Made by a program: the position numbers and the translations under genes. Positions 9,150-18,327 of a stretch of 64,000 nucleotides of DNA are shown in pieces. How positions within the stretch are numbered: position 1 is the stretch's first letter; every line of letters begins with the position of its first letter. The DNA is from Vibrio sp. VB16 (GTDB lineage Bacteria; Pseudomonadota; Gammaproteobacteria; Enterobacterales; Vibrionaceae), in contig NZ_CP087590.1 of the NCBI RefSeq assembly GCF_015594925.2, positions 2,418,001 to 2,482,000 on the forward strand, read 5' to 3'. The notes below the pieces were generated by a model, which searched no databases, was not told where the DNA came from, and was given only the letters and a program-made list of their open reading frames with translations.

Positions 9150-9851
9150 CTAAGGCAAATCGAAAAGTAATGCTGTCACCTGCTCTTGCTGGCCATTCAT
9201 AAATCGCACCTTGTTTTGCTGTTCGATCTTTGCGCCGGATCCCGCTTCAATAATGGTATTGTCGATCTGAAGCTTACCCCTTATTTGATGAAGGTAGACA
9301 TTGCGTCCATCTTCAATGTCAAAATCGATGCTTTGGCCCGCGTCCAATATCAGTTGGTACAGTGACGCATCTTGCTTAATGCTCAACGCACCATCATTCC
9401 CGTCAGGGCTAGCAATTAGCGTCAGGCCGTTCTCTTTACCGAAATTCTTTTGCTGGTAACCTGGTGTTTTACCAAACGTGTTCGGTTGAATCCAGATCTG
9501 TAGGAATTTTAAGTTTTCATTTTGCGACGCATTGTACTCACTGTGGTAAATGCCTCGTCCTGCTGACATTAATTGAAACTCACCAGCAGGTAAAACCTGA
9601 ACATTTCCTTCACTGTCTTTGTGCTCGATAATGCCTTCTAAGACATAGCTGACAATTTCCATGTCGCGATGACCGTGAGTGCCGAAACCTGCTCCGGGCT
9701 TAACAATGTCATCATTGATAACTCTAAGAGCGGAAAAACCCATATGCTTTGGATCGTGATAGTGACCAAATGAGAAGGTATGTTTACTCTCCAACCAACC
9801 TAAGTTAGCGTGCCCACGATCTTGAGCGTTGCGTACTGTGATCATATTCAT
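9150..9851 (-). CDS. Pirin-family bicupin protein
   Basis: A 233-residue two-cupin protein. The N-terminal cupin has the pirin metal site (HTFSFGHYHDPKH, then GTHGHRDMEIVSYVLEG with two His and one Glu later), and the C-terminal half is a second, metal-less cupin. Family members act as quercetin 2,3-dioxygenases or redox-sensing cofactors; the cellular substrate here is unknown. It follows the DoxX gene by 20 bases on the minus strand, so the two form one operon, with a LysR gene running the other way. Confidence 0.9.
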   Translation of the reverse strand: MNMITVRNAQDRGHANLGWLESKHTFSFGHYHDPKHMGFSALRVINDDIVKPGAGFGTHGHRDMEIVSYVLEGIIEHKDSEGNVQVLPAGEFQLMSAGRGIYHSEYNASQNENLKFLQIWIQPNTFGKTPGYQQKNFGKENGLTLIASPDGNDGALSIKQDASLYQLILDAGQSIDFDIEDGRNVYLHQIRGKLQIDNTIIEAGSGAKIEQQNKVRFMNGQQEQVTALLFDLP

Positions 9852-9871
9852 TTTCTCTTATCAATGTTCAA

Positions 9872-10315
9872 TCAAGCCAATTTCTTAGCGATGCCGGTAT
9901 CTAGAGCGACTTTTCCAGCGCCAGAAAATGCGAGTGATACGCTTGCTGCCAAAAGAGCCAAACCAAATTCATAGCCGTTGTTTGACAAAAATAGGCCGTT
10001 CTCTAAATGGACAGCGGAAATGGCGACGACCATCGTAAATGCAAGTGCCGCAGCGGCGGGGCGGGTCAATAACCCTAGCAAAAGAAACAACCCGCCAAAG
10101 AACTCTGCACTACCTGCTAAAAATGCCATCAATACCCCTGCGCCGAGGCCAATTGAAGCCATCCACTGCCCTGTACCTTCAAGGCCGTAACCGCCAAACC
10201 AACCGAACAGTTTTTGCGCGCCATGAGCCATAAAAATAATGCCTACCGGGATTCGAAGTACCAGAGCACCATAGCCTGCATTAGATGATGCGAGTGTTTG
10301 TATTATTACTTTCAT
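9872..10315 (-). CDS. DoxX-family membrane protein
   Basis: A 147-residue protein with four membrane helices and the DoxX signature near the start (RIPVGIIFMAHGAQKLFGWFGG). The family is linked to membrane oxidoreductase or thiol stress functions, but its biochemical role is not settled. GAGGAG lies 8 bases before the ATG. First gene of a two-gene unit with pirin, divergent from the LysR gene starting at 10467; this layout is common in proteobacteria and suggests control by that LysR protein. Confidence 0.88.
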   Translation of the reverse strand: MKVIIQTLASSNAGYGALVLRIPVGIIFMAHGAQKLFGWFGGYGLEGTGQWMASIGLGAGVLMAFLAGSAEFFGGLFLLLGLLTRPAAAALAFTMVVAISAVHLENGLFLSNNGYEFGLALLAASVSLAFSGAGKVALDTGIAKKLA

Positions 10316-10466
10316 TATGTTCTCCTCAAAAATTTTCGATCAATGTTGAAATGCGTTTTTTTGTTTTACACCTCAAGCGTTGAATCTAAGTTTAGGTGTG
10401 TTAGATTGAAGAAAAAATCGGAATGATTTGAATGCTTTATTCAAAATTTTCGAACAAGAGGATTTC

Positions 10467-11390
10467 ATGCATAATTCAATAACAATAGATGCACTAAGAG
10501 CACTGGATGCCATTGATAAAAAAGGAAGTTTCTCTTCTGCAGCAGAATCATTATACAAAGTACCTTCTGCTTTAACCTATACAATCAAGAAACTTGAAGA
10601 CAGTATGGGCGTGGCTCTGTTCGATAGATCGAAACAAAGAGCACAACTCACCCCTGCGGGTCGTCTTGTTTTGGCGCATGGACGCGAAATACTTCTCGCA
10701 ACCAATCGACTTTTTGACTCGGTTCAACAGCTAGAATCCGGCTGGGAGAGTGATATTCGAATTGCTCGAGATACGGTCATTCCTGAATGTTCTCTATACG
10801 ATTTGATAGGTGAATTCAATCAACTTGACCATAACGTAGATGTGTCTTTGGGTGTTGAAGTACTAGGCGGTGGCTGGGATGCACTTCATAGTCGACGGGC
10901 AGATATCATCATTGGCGCAACAGGTGAACTACCCAAGGGGATGTTTCAAACACACAAAATAGGTCAAGTTTCCTTTGTTTTTGCTATTGCGCCTGACCAC
11001 CCTCTGGCAGAAGTAGAGGGTATTCTAGAAGCGGATATTCTGAGTCAATATCCCGCAGTGGTCGTTTCTGATACATCCCAACTGCTTCCTGTACGTGACA
11101 GTGGCCTATTTAATAGCAAACAAGTCATCAGAGTGAACTCGATGGGGTCCAAACTAAAAGCACAAGTAAAAGGCTTGGGCATCGGCTTTATTCCTGAGCA
11201 TATGGCGAAACCTTATTTTAAGAGTGGCCAATTAATTGCAAAAGAATGCGCGATTCCAAGGCCCTCTCAAGATGTCTATATAGCTTGGCATAAAAATCAT
11301 GAAGGGAAAGCCTTTGAATGGTTTGTCGAAAAGCTTTGTCAAATAGATTGGGAGCTTAGCGGGAGCACCAACGGCATAGTTAAAGCATAG
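10467..11390 (+). CDS. LysR-family transcriptional regulator
   Basis: 307 residues from the ATG at 10467, chosen because AAGAGG lies just before it and because the winged helix-turn-helix (about 5-62: ALDAIDKKGSFSSAAESLYKVPSALTY) then begins in the usual place. The rest is a standard effector-binding domain (about 90-295). It is transcribed divergently from doxX-pirin with an intergenic region of about 150 bases, so it probably controls that pair and itself. The effector is unknown. Confidence 0.9.
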   Translation: MHNSITIDALRALDAIDKKGSFSSAAESLYKVPSALTYTIKKLEDSMGVALFDRSKQRAQLTPAGRLVLAHGREILLATNRLFDSVQQLESGWESDIRIARDTVIPECSLYDLIGEFNQLDHNVDVSLGVEVLGGGWDALHSRRADIIIGATGELPKGMFQTHKIGQVSFVFAIAPDHPLAEVEGILEADILSQYPAVVVSDTSQLLPVRDSGLFNSKQVIRVNSMGSKLKAQVKGLGIGFIPEHMAKPYFKSGQLIAKECAIPRPSQDVYIAWHKNHEGKAFEWFVEKLCQIDWELSGSTNGIVKA

Positions 11391-11532
11391 CCATAAACAA
11401 AAAGGGCGTGATGCACATGATCATTGCAGACATTGTTAAACAAAAACCGCAATATTGTACAAAACCAAACGATGAGTATGCGCTAAGCTAAGTTAGAACA
11501 GTAATATGGTTAGTAAACTGAAAAGAGATGCT

Positions 11533-12366
11533 ATGGCGAAGAATAAACCCAGCAAAGAACGTGCTGATTATAAGATCACTGAAGAACTTGGTGGTCTTGA
11601 GATTCTTGATGCCAAATATGAAAAACAGAATTTTTCTCGTCATAGTCATGAAGGCTATACCATCGGACTTATTGAGACTGGCGCACAACGGTTTTACCGC
11701 ACTGGTGGGCATCATATCGCGCCGAAAAATACGATAATTCTGGTTAATGCTGATGAGGTGCACAGTGGTCATTCTGCTTCAGAAGGTGGTTGGGCGTATC
11801 GAGCGATGTACCCGCTTCCACAACAACTAGAGCAGATAACCACAGAGCTTTATTTACCTAGTTATGGTGCTCCATATTTTCCTAAGGCCGTCGTTTCTGA
11901 CCCAGATCTAGCTAGCCAGCTTCGGCTGGTTTTCAATACGTTAGATAGTTCAAATAACCGTTTGCTTAGAGAATCGCTTATCTACAGCACCTTGGTGAAA
12001 TTGATGGGTAAGCATGCTAAATCTAAACTTGCCCTTAATACCGAAGTCAAAACACAAAAACAGTTACTATTGGTAAAAGAGTTCTTGGATGATCTCCCTC
12101 AGGCGGATGTTTCATTGAGTGAACTCGCCAAACTTTCTTCTTTAAGCCCTTATCATTTGGTTCGTTCTTTTCAGAAAGCTTTTGGGCTCCCACCCCATGC
12201 TTATCAAATCCAATCTCGTCTGCGTTTAGCAAGAAAACTGCTCAAAAAAGGCCACACCATTTCAGATACAGCACAGGAATGTGGCTTTCACGATCAAAGT
12301 CATTTTCATCGTCATTTCAAGAATGCTAATGGGTATACCCCCGGTCAGTACTTAAAAATGCTCTGA
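11533..12366 (+). CDS. AraC-family regulator with N-terminal cupin, next to azlCD
   Basis: A protein of 277 residues if it starts at 11533, where AGAGA is spaced for translation; a start at 11506 would add 9 residues but lacks a ribosome site. The N-terminal AraC-binding cupin has HSHEGYTIGLIETG, and the C-terminal double helix-turn-helix ends FHRHFKNANGYTPGQYL. The gene sits 70 bases upstream of azlC in the same direction. AraC proteins of this kind commonly regulate the neighbouring exporter; the ligand is unknown, with an amino acid as an obvious guess. Confidence 0.87.
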   Translation: MAKNKPSKERADYKITEELGGLEILDAKYEKQNFSRHSHEGYTIGLIETGAQRFYRTGGHHIAPKNTIILVNADEVHSGHSASEGGWAYRAMYPLPQQLEQITTELYLPSYGAPYFPKAVVSDPDLASQLRLVFNTLDSSNNRLLRESLIYSTLVKLMGKHAKSKLALNTEVKTQKQLLLVKEFLDDLPQADVSLSELAKLSSLSPYHLVRSFQKAFGLPPHAYQIQSRLRLARKLLKKGHTISDTAQECGFHDQSHFHRHFKNANGYTPGQYLKML

Positions 12367-12436
12367 GCAAGTTTGTACAATCTCTACCGCTTTTAGATCA
12401 CTAGATTAAAAGAATGCTCGTAGAGGAAACGAATAA

Positions 12437-13177
12437 ATGAAACAAAGTAAAATCCAAACAGAGAGAAAAAGCACATTATGTTGGCAGGGTGTAATAACGA
12501 TGCTTCCACTAAGTATCGCGGTTCTTCCTTGGGGTTTTCTGGCAGGCTCCTATGCGATAGATGCCGGTTTGTCAGGCCTAGAGGCACAAGCTATGTCTGC
12601 GGTATTATTTGCAGGCTCAGCTCAGTTAGTCGCCGTCGGTATGTTCAAAGAAGAAGTCGGACTTAGCACGTTGCTGCTCACCACTTTTTTAATCACTTCC
12701 CGTCATTTTTTGTACAGTGTATCCATGCGAAGAAAAATCAGTACATTGTCTGGTCGATGGCGTTTGTTGCTTGGATTCTGGTTAACCGACGAATTATTCG
12801 CAATCTGTAGCAGCCAATCAGATAAAGAGTTTAATCGCTGGTATGCCTTGGGAGCCGGCGGTTCATTCTATATTATTTGGAATATCGCTAGCTTTATGGG
12901 CATCATTGCTGGCAGCAAAATCCCATCCTTAAATGAAGTCGGATTGGACTTTGCTGTTGCGGCCACCTTTATTGCTCTGGTGGTTCCACAAATCAAGTCG
13001 ATACCAGTCTTCATTTCCGTCATCGTCTCTTTGATTGTGTCTGTATTCTTGCTATTGAATCAAATTGAAGGAGGGCTAATGATTGCGTCAGTTAGTGGAA
13101 TAGTGAGTGGTTACTCGTGTGAGATCTTATTAAAAAGAAATCAATACCTAGAGAACCGAACTAAAAGGCATCAATGA
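12437..13177 (+). CDS. azlC: AzlC-family branched-chain amino acid exporter, large subunit
   Basis: A 246-residue integral membrane protein beginning with the AzlC signature (LPLSIAVLPWGFLAGSYA), with about six or seven helices. With AzlD it forms an exporter of branched-chain amino acids or analogues. The gene overlaps azlD by 4 bases (ATGA), so translation is coupled. The substrate is inferred from the family and could differ; the upstream AraC gene is the likely regulator. Confidence 0.88.
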   Translation: MKQSKIQTERKSTLCWQGVITMLPLSIAVLPWGFLAGSYAIDAGLSGLEAQAMSAVLFAGSAQLVAVGMFKEEVGLSTLLLTTFLITSRHFLYSVSMRRKISTLSGRWRLLLGFWLTDELFAICSSQSDKEFNRWYALGAGGSFYIIWNIASFMGIIAGSKIPSLNEVGLDFAVAATFIALVVPQIKSIPVFISVIVSLIVSVFLLLNQIEGGLMIASVSGIVSGYSCEILLKRNQYLENRTKRHQ

Positions 13178-13494
13178 TGATAATGCTGTCCATACTTTCA
13201 ATGACCGCGGTTGTTTTTTTAAGCCGTTACTTGTTTCTTGAGCCACGAATTCCACTAAAGATGAATAACCATGCTCAGAGACTGTTGAGTTATTCTGGGC
13301 CTGTGGTTCTAACGGCACTGTGGGCGCCGATCGTGTTTTTCCCGGAAGGTGAATTCTCATTTAGATTGGATAATCCGTATTTGATAGGCGCTATCATAAC
13401 GGGTCTGATTATCTGGAAAACAAATAACGTTCTGTTAACGATAGTGATCAGCATGGGTGCATTTTTGATCTGTAAACTTGTTATTTTTAGCTGA
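13174..13494 (+). CDS. azlD: AzlD-family exporter small subunit
   Basis: A 106-residue membrane protein with about four helices and the AzlD pattern (VVFLSRYLFLEPRIPLK, then VVLTALWAPIVFFPEG). It is the partner of AzlC and starts within the azlC stop codon. It is followed by a REP-like inverted repeat at 13534-13588 that may cap the transcript. Confidence 0.87.
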   Translation: MMIMLSILSMTAVVFLSRYLFLEPRIPLKMNNHAQRLLSYSGPVVLTALWAPIVFFPEGEFSFRLDNPYLIGAIITGLIIWKTNNVLLTIVISMGAFLICKLVIFS

Positions 13495-13533
13495 TTAAAA
13501 ATGAAAAACCAATAAAGTAAGGTGCAAAAGTAA

Positions 13534-13588
13534 GGGACAGACACTTCAGATATTAAGGTGTATGTCCCTATTAGTTGGGTCTGTCCCC
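13534..13588. repeat. REP-like inverted repeat (GGGACA-type)
   Basis: GGGACAGACACTT at 13534-13546 is inverted against AAGGTGTATGTCCC at 13555-13568, with a third half-site GGGTCTGTCCCC at 13577-13588. The same words recur across the window (15.0, 32.1, 33.6, 36.8, 54.2 and 57.1 kb). Located between the convergent azlD and DEAD-box genes. Confidence 0.65.
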
Positions 13589-13629
13589 ATTAGTTGGATC
13601 AATATTTTAATGCTAGGTTTTTGAACTAG

Positions 13630-14880
13630 TTATTTGTGCTTTTTTTTCTTACCGCTGCCTTCAGGCTTCGCCATCGGTTTATTTGCCGCTAAGAATTCCT
13701 CACTGACTACGTCATCGACCTCAAAACCCACTACTTGTTCACGTTCGAGTCTGATCTTGTTCTTCTTTTCGATGATTTTGAAATGATGATAATCTTCATA
13801 ATCGATAAGCGATAATGCTAAGCCCACTTCACCAGCACGGCCACTTCGACCAATACGGTGCATGTAATCTGATGGGCTCCTAGGTAAATCAAAATTAATC
13901 ACCACAGGTAGTTTATCGATATCTAGACCACGGGCAGCAATGTCTGTTGCAATTAATACTTCAATCTCGCCCGCCTTAAATGCTTCAAGCACGCGACTAC
14001 GAGCCCCCTGGCCTTTATCACCATGAAACACTTCTGCGGCAATACCACGTTTAGAGAGTTTTTCAGCTAAGTGATTACAACTGTGTTTGGCATTGACAAA
14101 AATAAGCGCTTGTCGCCATTGATGATGATTGATCAAATGCGCTAATACTGCTGTTTTTTCCCCTTTGTTAACAGAAAACACACGCTGCACTAAGGTGCTG
14201 GCATCAGCACTTTGCAATTGTAATTCAACAGGGTCGTCGAGTAGCGCTTGAGTTAACGTCTGTACTTGTTCTGGAAAGGTCGCAGAAAACAGTAGCGTTT
14301 GCTTTTTCTTTGGCAACAATGCTAAAAGATCTGTAAGCTCATCAGTGAAGCCTAGACTCAACATTCGATCGGCTTCATCAAGCACCAGAGTCTTCACTCT
14401 ATCAAGTTTAATAGCATTGCTTGAAATCAAATCGAGTAATCGCCCTGGTGTGGCCACCAAAATGTCAGTGCCACCACGTAATGCGAGCATTTGAGTATTC
14501 GCGGACACACCACCAAAAACCGCAACCGTTTTAATTGTACCGTTAAAATGCACCGCATAAGATTTTATGCTGTCAGCAACCTGCTTGGCCAATTCACGAG
14601 TCGGCACCAAAATCAGTCCAGTAACATAGTTACCTTTATTGCTTTTACTACTCAATGGTTTTTCATCGTGTATGTGCTGCAATAGCGGAAGTGCAAAGGT
14701 GGCCGTTTTACCTGAACCGGTATTCGCACCTGCAATCAGGTCACGCCCTGCCAATACACTTGGGATAGCTTGCGCTTGAATAGGCGTTGGCTGCTGATAT
14801 TCCAGCTCAATTAAACGAGCTAACAAGGGTTGAATAAGGCCAAGTTCTGTAAAGTTGGCTGGCGTTGTGACAGTGGTCAT
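13630..14880 (-). CDS. DEAD-box ATP-dependent RNA helicase (RhlE-like)
   Basis: 416 residues with all core motifs: Q motif (about 10-36), motif I NTGSGKT at 53-59, PTRELA 93-98, TPGRLLD 144-150, DEAD 168-171, SAT 199-201, and later ARGLDIDKLP and HRIGRSGRAG. A short basic tail (GKKKKHK) ends the protein, as in cold-shock and ribosome-assembly helicases. It unwinds RNA duplexes in ribosome biogenesis or RNA decay; which branch cannot be fixed from sequence. Single-gene unit. Confidence 0.93.
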   Translation of the reverse strand: MTTVTTPANFTELGLIQPLLARLIELEYQQPTPIQAQAIPSVLAGRDLIAGANTGSGKTATFALPLLQHIHDEKPLSSKSNKGNYVTGLILVPTRELAKQVADSIKSYAVHFNGTIKTVAVFGGVSANTQMLALRGGTDILVATPGRLLDLISSNAIKLDRVKTLVLDEADRMLSLGFTDELTDLLALLPKKKQTLLFSATFPEQVQTLTQALLDDPVELQLQSADASTLVQRVFSVNKGEKTAVLAHLINHHQWRQALIFVNAKHSCNHLAEKLSKRGIAAEVFHGDKGQGARSRVLEAFKAGEIEVLIATDIAARGLDIDKLPVVINFDLPRSPSDYMHRIGRSGRAGEVGLALSLIDYEDYHHFKIIEKKNKIRLEREQVVGFEVDDVVSEEFLAANKPMAKPEGSGKKKKHK

Positions 14881-15009
14881 TAATATAAAAGGCTCAAGAC
14901 GAAGATAATAGCCGATTATTTTAACTTATTTATGGCTCATTAAGTTAGTAAATTTCGCGAACGTCCAAGGAACAGGTATTGCAGTGAAAACGGAGGGAAG
15001 GAAAACGAA

Positions 15010-15165
15010 GGGACATGCACCTCAAGGAGTGAGCGGTTGAAGTGGTGTAATGTTCGCCATTAAATGGTGGTGATTCAAAGCACTAGGTGGGAGAACGCCT
15101 TAAAACTATCGAATTTTTAGAATCATCGAGTTTTTAAAATTATCGAGTCTTAAGGTGTGTATCCC
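15010..15165. repeat. Divergent REP-like pair in a gene-free stretch
   Basis: In the ~300-base gap between the helicase start and the next gene end, GGGACATGCACCTCAAGG (15010-15027) faces CTTAAGGTGTGTATCCC (15149-15165). The interior carries three AATCATCGAGT-like direct repeats near 15107-15150. No gene is seen in 14881-15183 apart from the helicase promoter region. Confidence 0.55.
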
Positions 15166-15183
15166 CCGCTAGTCTTGCTTGTC

Positions 15184-15555
15184 TTAACTTTCCTTCATAG
15201 CGGAAACGACCGAAGGCTCATTGATCAAGTCAAATAACATACTCTTTGCTGACGCTCTCTGAGAATCAGATAAGATTTTCTTCGGATTATCTCTGCATTG
15301 GGTGATGATATTTTTGACGAATTTACTGTTGGTACCGGATAACTCATACGCGAATCTAAGCGTATCGAGCAACTCAGTTTGAGACAAACTATAAACAGCC
15401 ATCTCACAACTAAGTTTATCCATGGCAAGTAAATTGTCGACCACCACCTTGCACTCAGCATTGAACTTTTCTTTTGCTATATATCCGTCAATCAAAGCCT
15501 GAACTCTATCCGCGATAGCTACAGGCACTTCCATTGTTTTCGTTTCATGCGTCAT
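15184..15555 (-). CDS. Hypothetical protein
   Basis: A 123-residue protein of unrecognised family. It is soluble and mainly helical in appearance, with no signal peptide or membrane segment. AAGAGAA precedes the ATG. It stands alone between repeat-rich gaps and opposite no strong competing frame. I could not assign a domain; residues are polar with two Cys (positions 40 and 54) and no obvious catalytic motif. Confidence 0.6.
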   Translation of the reverse strand: MTHETKTMEVPVAIADRVQALIDGYIAKEKFNAECKVVVDNLLAMDKLSCEMAVYSLSQTELLDTLRFAYELSGTNSKFVKNIITQCRDNPKKILSDSQRASAKSMLFDLINEPSVVSAMKES

Positions 15556-15790
15556 TATTGATTCTCTTGCTCTAACTAGGATTTAACTTCTGGATCAAGT
15601 TTACCCCCTAGCTCATGTTTCGGCATCAACTTTAGCAATTATTTGAGGTAGTACATCCGCACCCGTTATGTCATCAACCCAACAAGCTTCACATTTCAGA
15701 GTGAATTGAAGCGAGAGGTCTAAAGGCGTTATGCTGTTTTATGTTCCAGAGTAATCACTCGATAGACGACCCATCACGCCCATTTTCTCT

Positions 15791-16681
15791 TTAATTATTG
15801 ACGGTAATGACTTTGCGACGACGCGGTTTTATACCTTGCGCAATACTTGCTAAAATAATGATTCCGCATCCTAGCATTTGTACCAGTGAGAGCGATTCTT
15901 CAAAGACAATCCATCCGAGCATCACCGCTGAAATAGGTTCGATATAAGAGATGGTACTGAAGGTTGCCGCAGGCATGCGTTTAATGGTGTAGATTGCTAA
16001 AACAATACCCAGAAAACCCGGAAATATACCCGCCAACAACATCCAACCCCATTGGGCTGTAGATAAAGACAATTCTGAATTCAAAAGCAAAGGCACAACG
16101 CAAAGAGCACCGACTAAAAACTGCCAGCTACATTTAGTAAATTCGTGGTAGTGCGTTGGAATGACCCTATTAATTAAGATAAAACTGGCATAACAAGCCA
16201 TTCCTGCCAATGCTAACGCCAAACCTAACCAAGATGTTTGAGGCGCAGCAACATCTGCCGGTTGGTACATGACGAGAATAAAACCGAATAAAACGACGGC
16301 TACGGATGACGATGAATACCGATTGAGCCTTTCTTTAAGCACAAAGTGTGCAATGACGGTTGCAACAACGGGTGCCAGATATAGCGCCATGACAGCGATA
16401 AGCATCGTTGTGTAATTCAAAGACGCAACGAAAAACGTCATAAAACCGGCGATCATCACACCGTTTACCAACATTAAAGGATGAGGTTTGATGCGCAACT
16501 GACGGCTTTGACCCGTTATCACCATCAACAATAGCAAAAGAGCGCCACCAATAAATAGCCGAAAGAAAGTGACGGTAGCGGCATCAAGTTCAGATAATCG
16601 CGAGATGACACCTATCGTGCCCATACAAACAGCAGCGGTAGTCGCAAGAATTATCATTTTTGGCGATATGGTGTTGGGCAT
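15791..16681 (-). CDS. DMT-superfamily (EamA) transporter
   Basis: A 296-residue protein with ten predicted membrane helices in two EamA halves (about 10-140 and 150-285; the second ends ISYIEPISAVMLGWIVFEESLS, a family landmark). It probably exports a small metabolite such as an amino acid; the substrate is not visible. AAGAG precedes the start. Single gene. Confidence 0.88.
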   Translation of the reverse strand: MPNTISPKMIILATTAAVCMGTIGVISRLSELDAATVTFFRLFIGGALLLLLMVITGQSRQLRIKPHPLMLVNGVMIAGFMTFFVASLNYTTMLIAVMALYLAPVVATVIAHFVLKERLNRYSSSSVAVVLFGFILVMYQPADVAAPQTSWLGLALALAGMACYASFILINRVIPTHYHEFTKCSWQFLVGALCVVPLLLNSELSLSTAQWGWMLLAGIFPGFLGIVLAIYTIKRMPAATFSTISYIEPISAVMLGWIVFEESLSLVQMLGCGIIILASIAQGIKPRRRKVITVNN

Positions 16682-16942
16682 AGTTGGCTCTTAACTGAGT
16701 GATTTGTTGTTGTGTTTTCACACGCTGCGATTAGGTAAACCTGATATTACACCAACGGGGGAAGATGGATATCAATTGTCGAATATTTTGAACCCAATAT
16801 TTGGATCGCACTAATTAAATCATTGGTTTAATTAGTGTCATATCAACATAAAAATGTTATTCAATAATAAAAAACACTGTTCATACGAGTTTTGTTCCGA
16901 TACCATTCATACATTATATGAATATACTATTAGGAATGATGG

Positions 16943-17269
16943 ATGTACAAATGGATGTCGGTATTCGCTTTATTTTCTGCGACTTTACATAGCCCTATTG
17001 GCTTTTCCGCCGGCATTTATGATACTCCAGATGATATCTCACTAGAACCTCGAAACATCGTTTGTGAAAGTATCGTTTGTAAATCCGTCACTGAACCAAC
17101 AACTGTACCTGCAGTTGGAGATGTTCCGAGGAGAAAGCAGAATGAAACGTTAGACGCGATTACTAGTGCTCTTTACATTGTCGGTTCTATGGGTTTAGCA
17201 GACAATCATTCTACCTCCGAGAGTGAGATGTTGACTTCTGACTATCTACCTCCGAAAGTGAAATATTAA
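16943..17269 (+). CDS. Small secreted hypothetical protein
   Basis: 108 residues with an apparent signal peptide (cleavage after about residue 23, GFSAG). The mature part has two closely spaced Cys (CESIVCKS), Pro/Ser/Thr-rich segments and no recognised domain. AGGA lies upstream. The stretch is AT-rich and lies between debris, so it may itself be a gene remnant. Confidence 0.45.
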   Translation: MYKWMSVFALFSATLHSPIGFSAGIYDTPDDISLEPRNIVCESIVCKSVTEPTTVPAVGDVPRRKQNETLDAITSALYIVGSMGLADNHSTSESEMLTSDYLPPKVKY

Positions 17270-17355
17270 TTTCTAACTAAGTTTAAATGTATAACAAACC
17301 AGAATACGTTCCGCTCAGTCAACATCTTTCTCAAGATTAAGTCATCGATAAGTCT

Positions 17356-17532
17356 ATGTATAAAATCCTAATTATAGGCAATTCTGGCTCTGGTAAGAGT
17401 TGGTAGTCTCTCAGCTATCTGAACGATTTGAAGCGAAATAACTCCATATCCCTGTCAGTTTTATTAAACATCCCCAACATCAGAATTTGTATTTTCGACA
17501 TCACAACGACTAAAATCCCAAAGTAGTCACAA
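17356..17532 (+). pseudogene. Decayed P-loop NTPase/kinase remnant
   Basis: Starting at the ATG at 17356 the frame reads MYKILIIGNSGSGKSW, a textbook N-terminal Walker A of small adenylate-kinase-like proteins, then hits TAG at 17404. After a one-base shift the neighbouring frame continues with SQLSERFEAK and, past another stop, LHIPV, as expected for the next part of such a protein. It has a frameshift, several stops and is truncated. Confidence 0.6.
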
Positions 17533-17593
17533 TATCGGCAAGGTACTTTCGGTAATGTTTATCCACATATAGTCATTATGATGAGGTCTGAGC

Positions 17594-18271
17594 ATGAAAA
17601 CACTCGAATGTAATTCTGTGAGCCAAGAAGCGCTGGAATTATTAAGCGATATCGAAACAGAGCTATACCAATTTGCCAGACATTCTTCACTGCTACCGCA
17701 AATTGATGCGATGAGACATTGGTTAACATTTGGAGATAAACAAGGCGTTTTTAAACACGCTTGCATGGTCGATGGCAAAACAATGCTCAATGCTTGTGCT
17801 GACGTACTAACAAACATTGGTTTCTCAGCAGAAAGTTTATTTGAGTACACTCTGTCGGAACAAGGTTGCGTAGGGGAATCTGGATACTATGACATATTAT
17901 TCAAGAACGATGAAGATACTGATAGAGATGATGAATCAAAGGGTGATAGTGGTTCCCGTCCGGTCGTCACCCTCCACCATTGGACAGGCAAAAGGGAAAG
18001 ATTCGAGGTGACACATTCCATTTTTTTTCATGCACTTAGAAAACACTTAATCACCAAGGGAAAGCTGGATTTAGCCACCAAGGTATCCGATAAGTACAGG
18101 TTGTCCGGTGAGAGCAGCTGCCTATGCGAGCCGTTTACCGTATTACCAAGCTTTCTTAACGAGTTGCAAACTGAACTGATAATGGCTCGGACTGAAAACC
18201 GACAAACGTTTTATGGTCGCATCGCCATCAGTATTGATAACATCCGCTTTTTGCATAAGCCTGCCCTGTAA
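17594..18271 (+). CDS. Hypothetical protein, unrecognised family
   Basis: A 225-residue soluble protein with a helical N-terminus, an acidic linker around 107-121 (NDEDTDRDDESKGD) and a C-terminal domain with a CLC motif (near residue 175). GAGG lies 7 bases before the ATG. No signal peptide. It is convergent with the amidohydrolase gene downstream. I do not recognise the family and can give no function; the frame is long and well formed, so I consider it a real gene. Confidence 0.65.
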   Translation: MKTLECNSVSQEALELLSDIETELYQFARHSSLLPQIDAMRHWLTFGDKQGVFKHACMVDGKTMLNACADVLTNIGFSAESLFEYTLSEQGCVGESGYYDILFKNDEDTDRDDESKGDSGSRPVVTLHHWTGKRERFEVTHSIFFHALRKHLITKGKLDLATKVSDKYRLSGESSCLCEPFTVLPSFLNELQTELIMARTENRQTFYGRIAISIDNIRFLHKPAL

Positions 18272-18327
18272 TACCTTGCGTTTAGCAATAACAGAGCACG
18301 TAGTGTAATTTTCGGCTATTGCTACGA

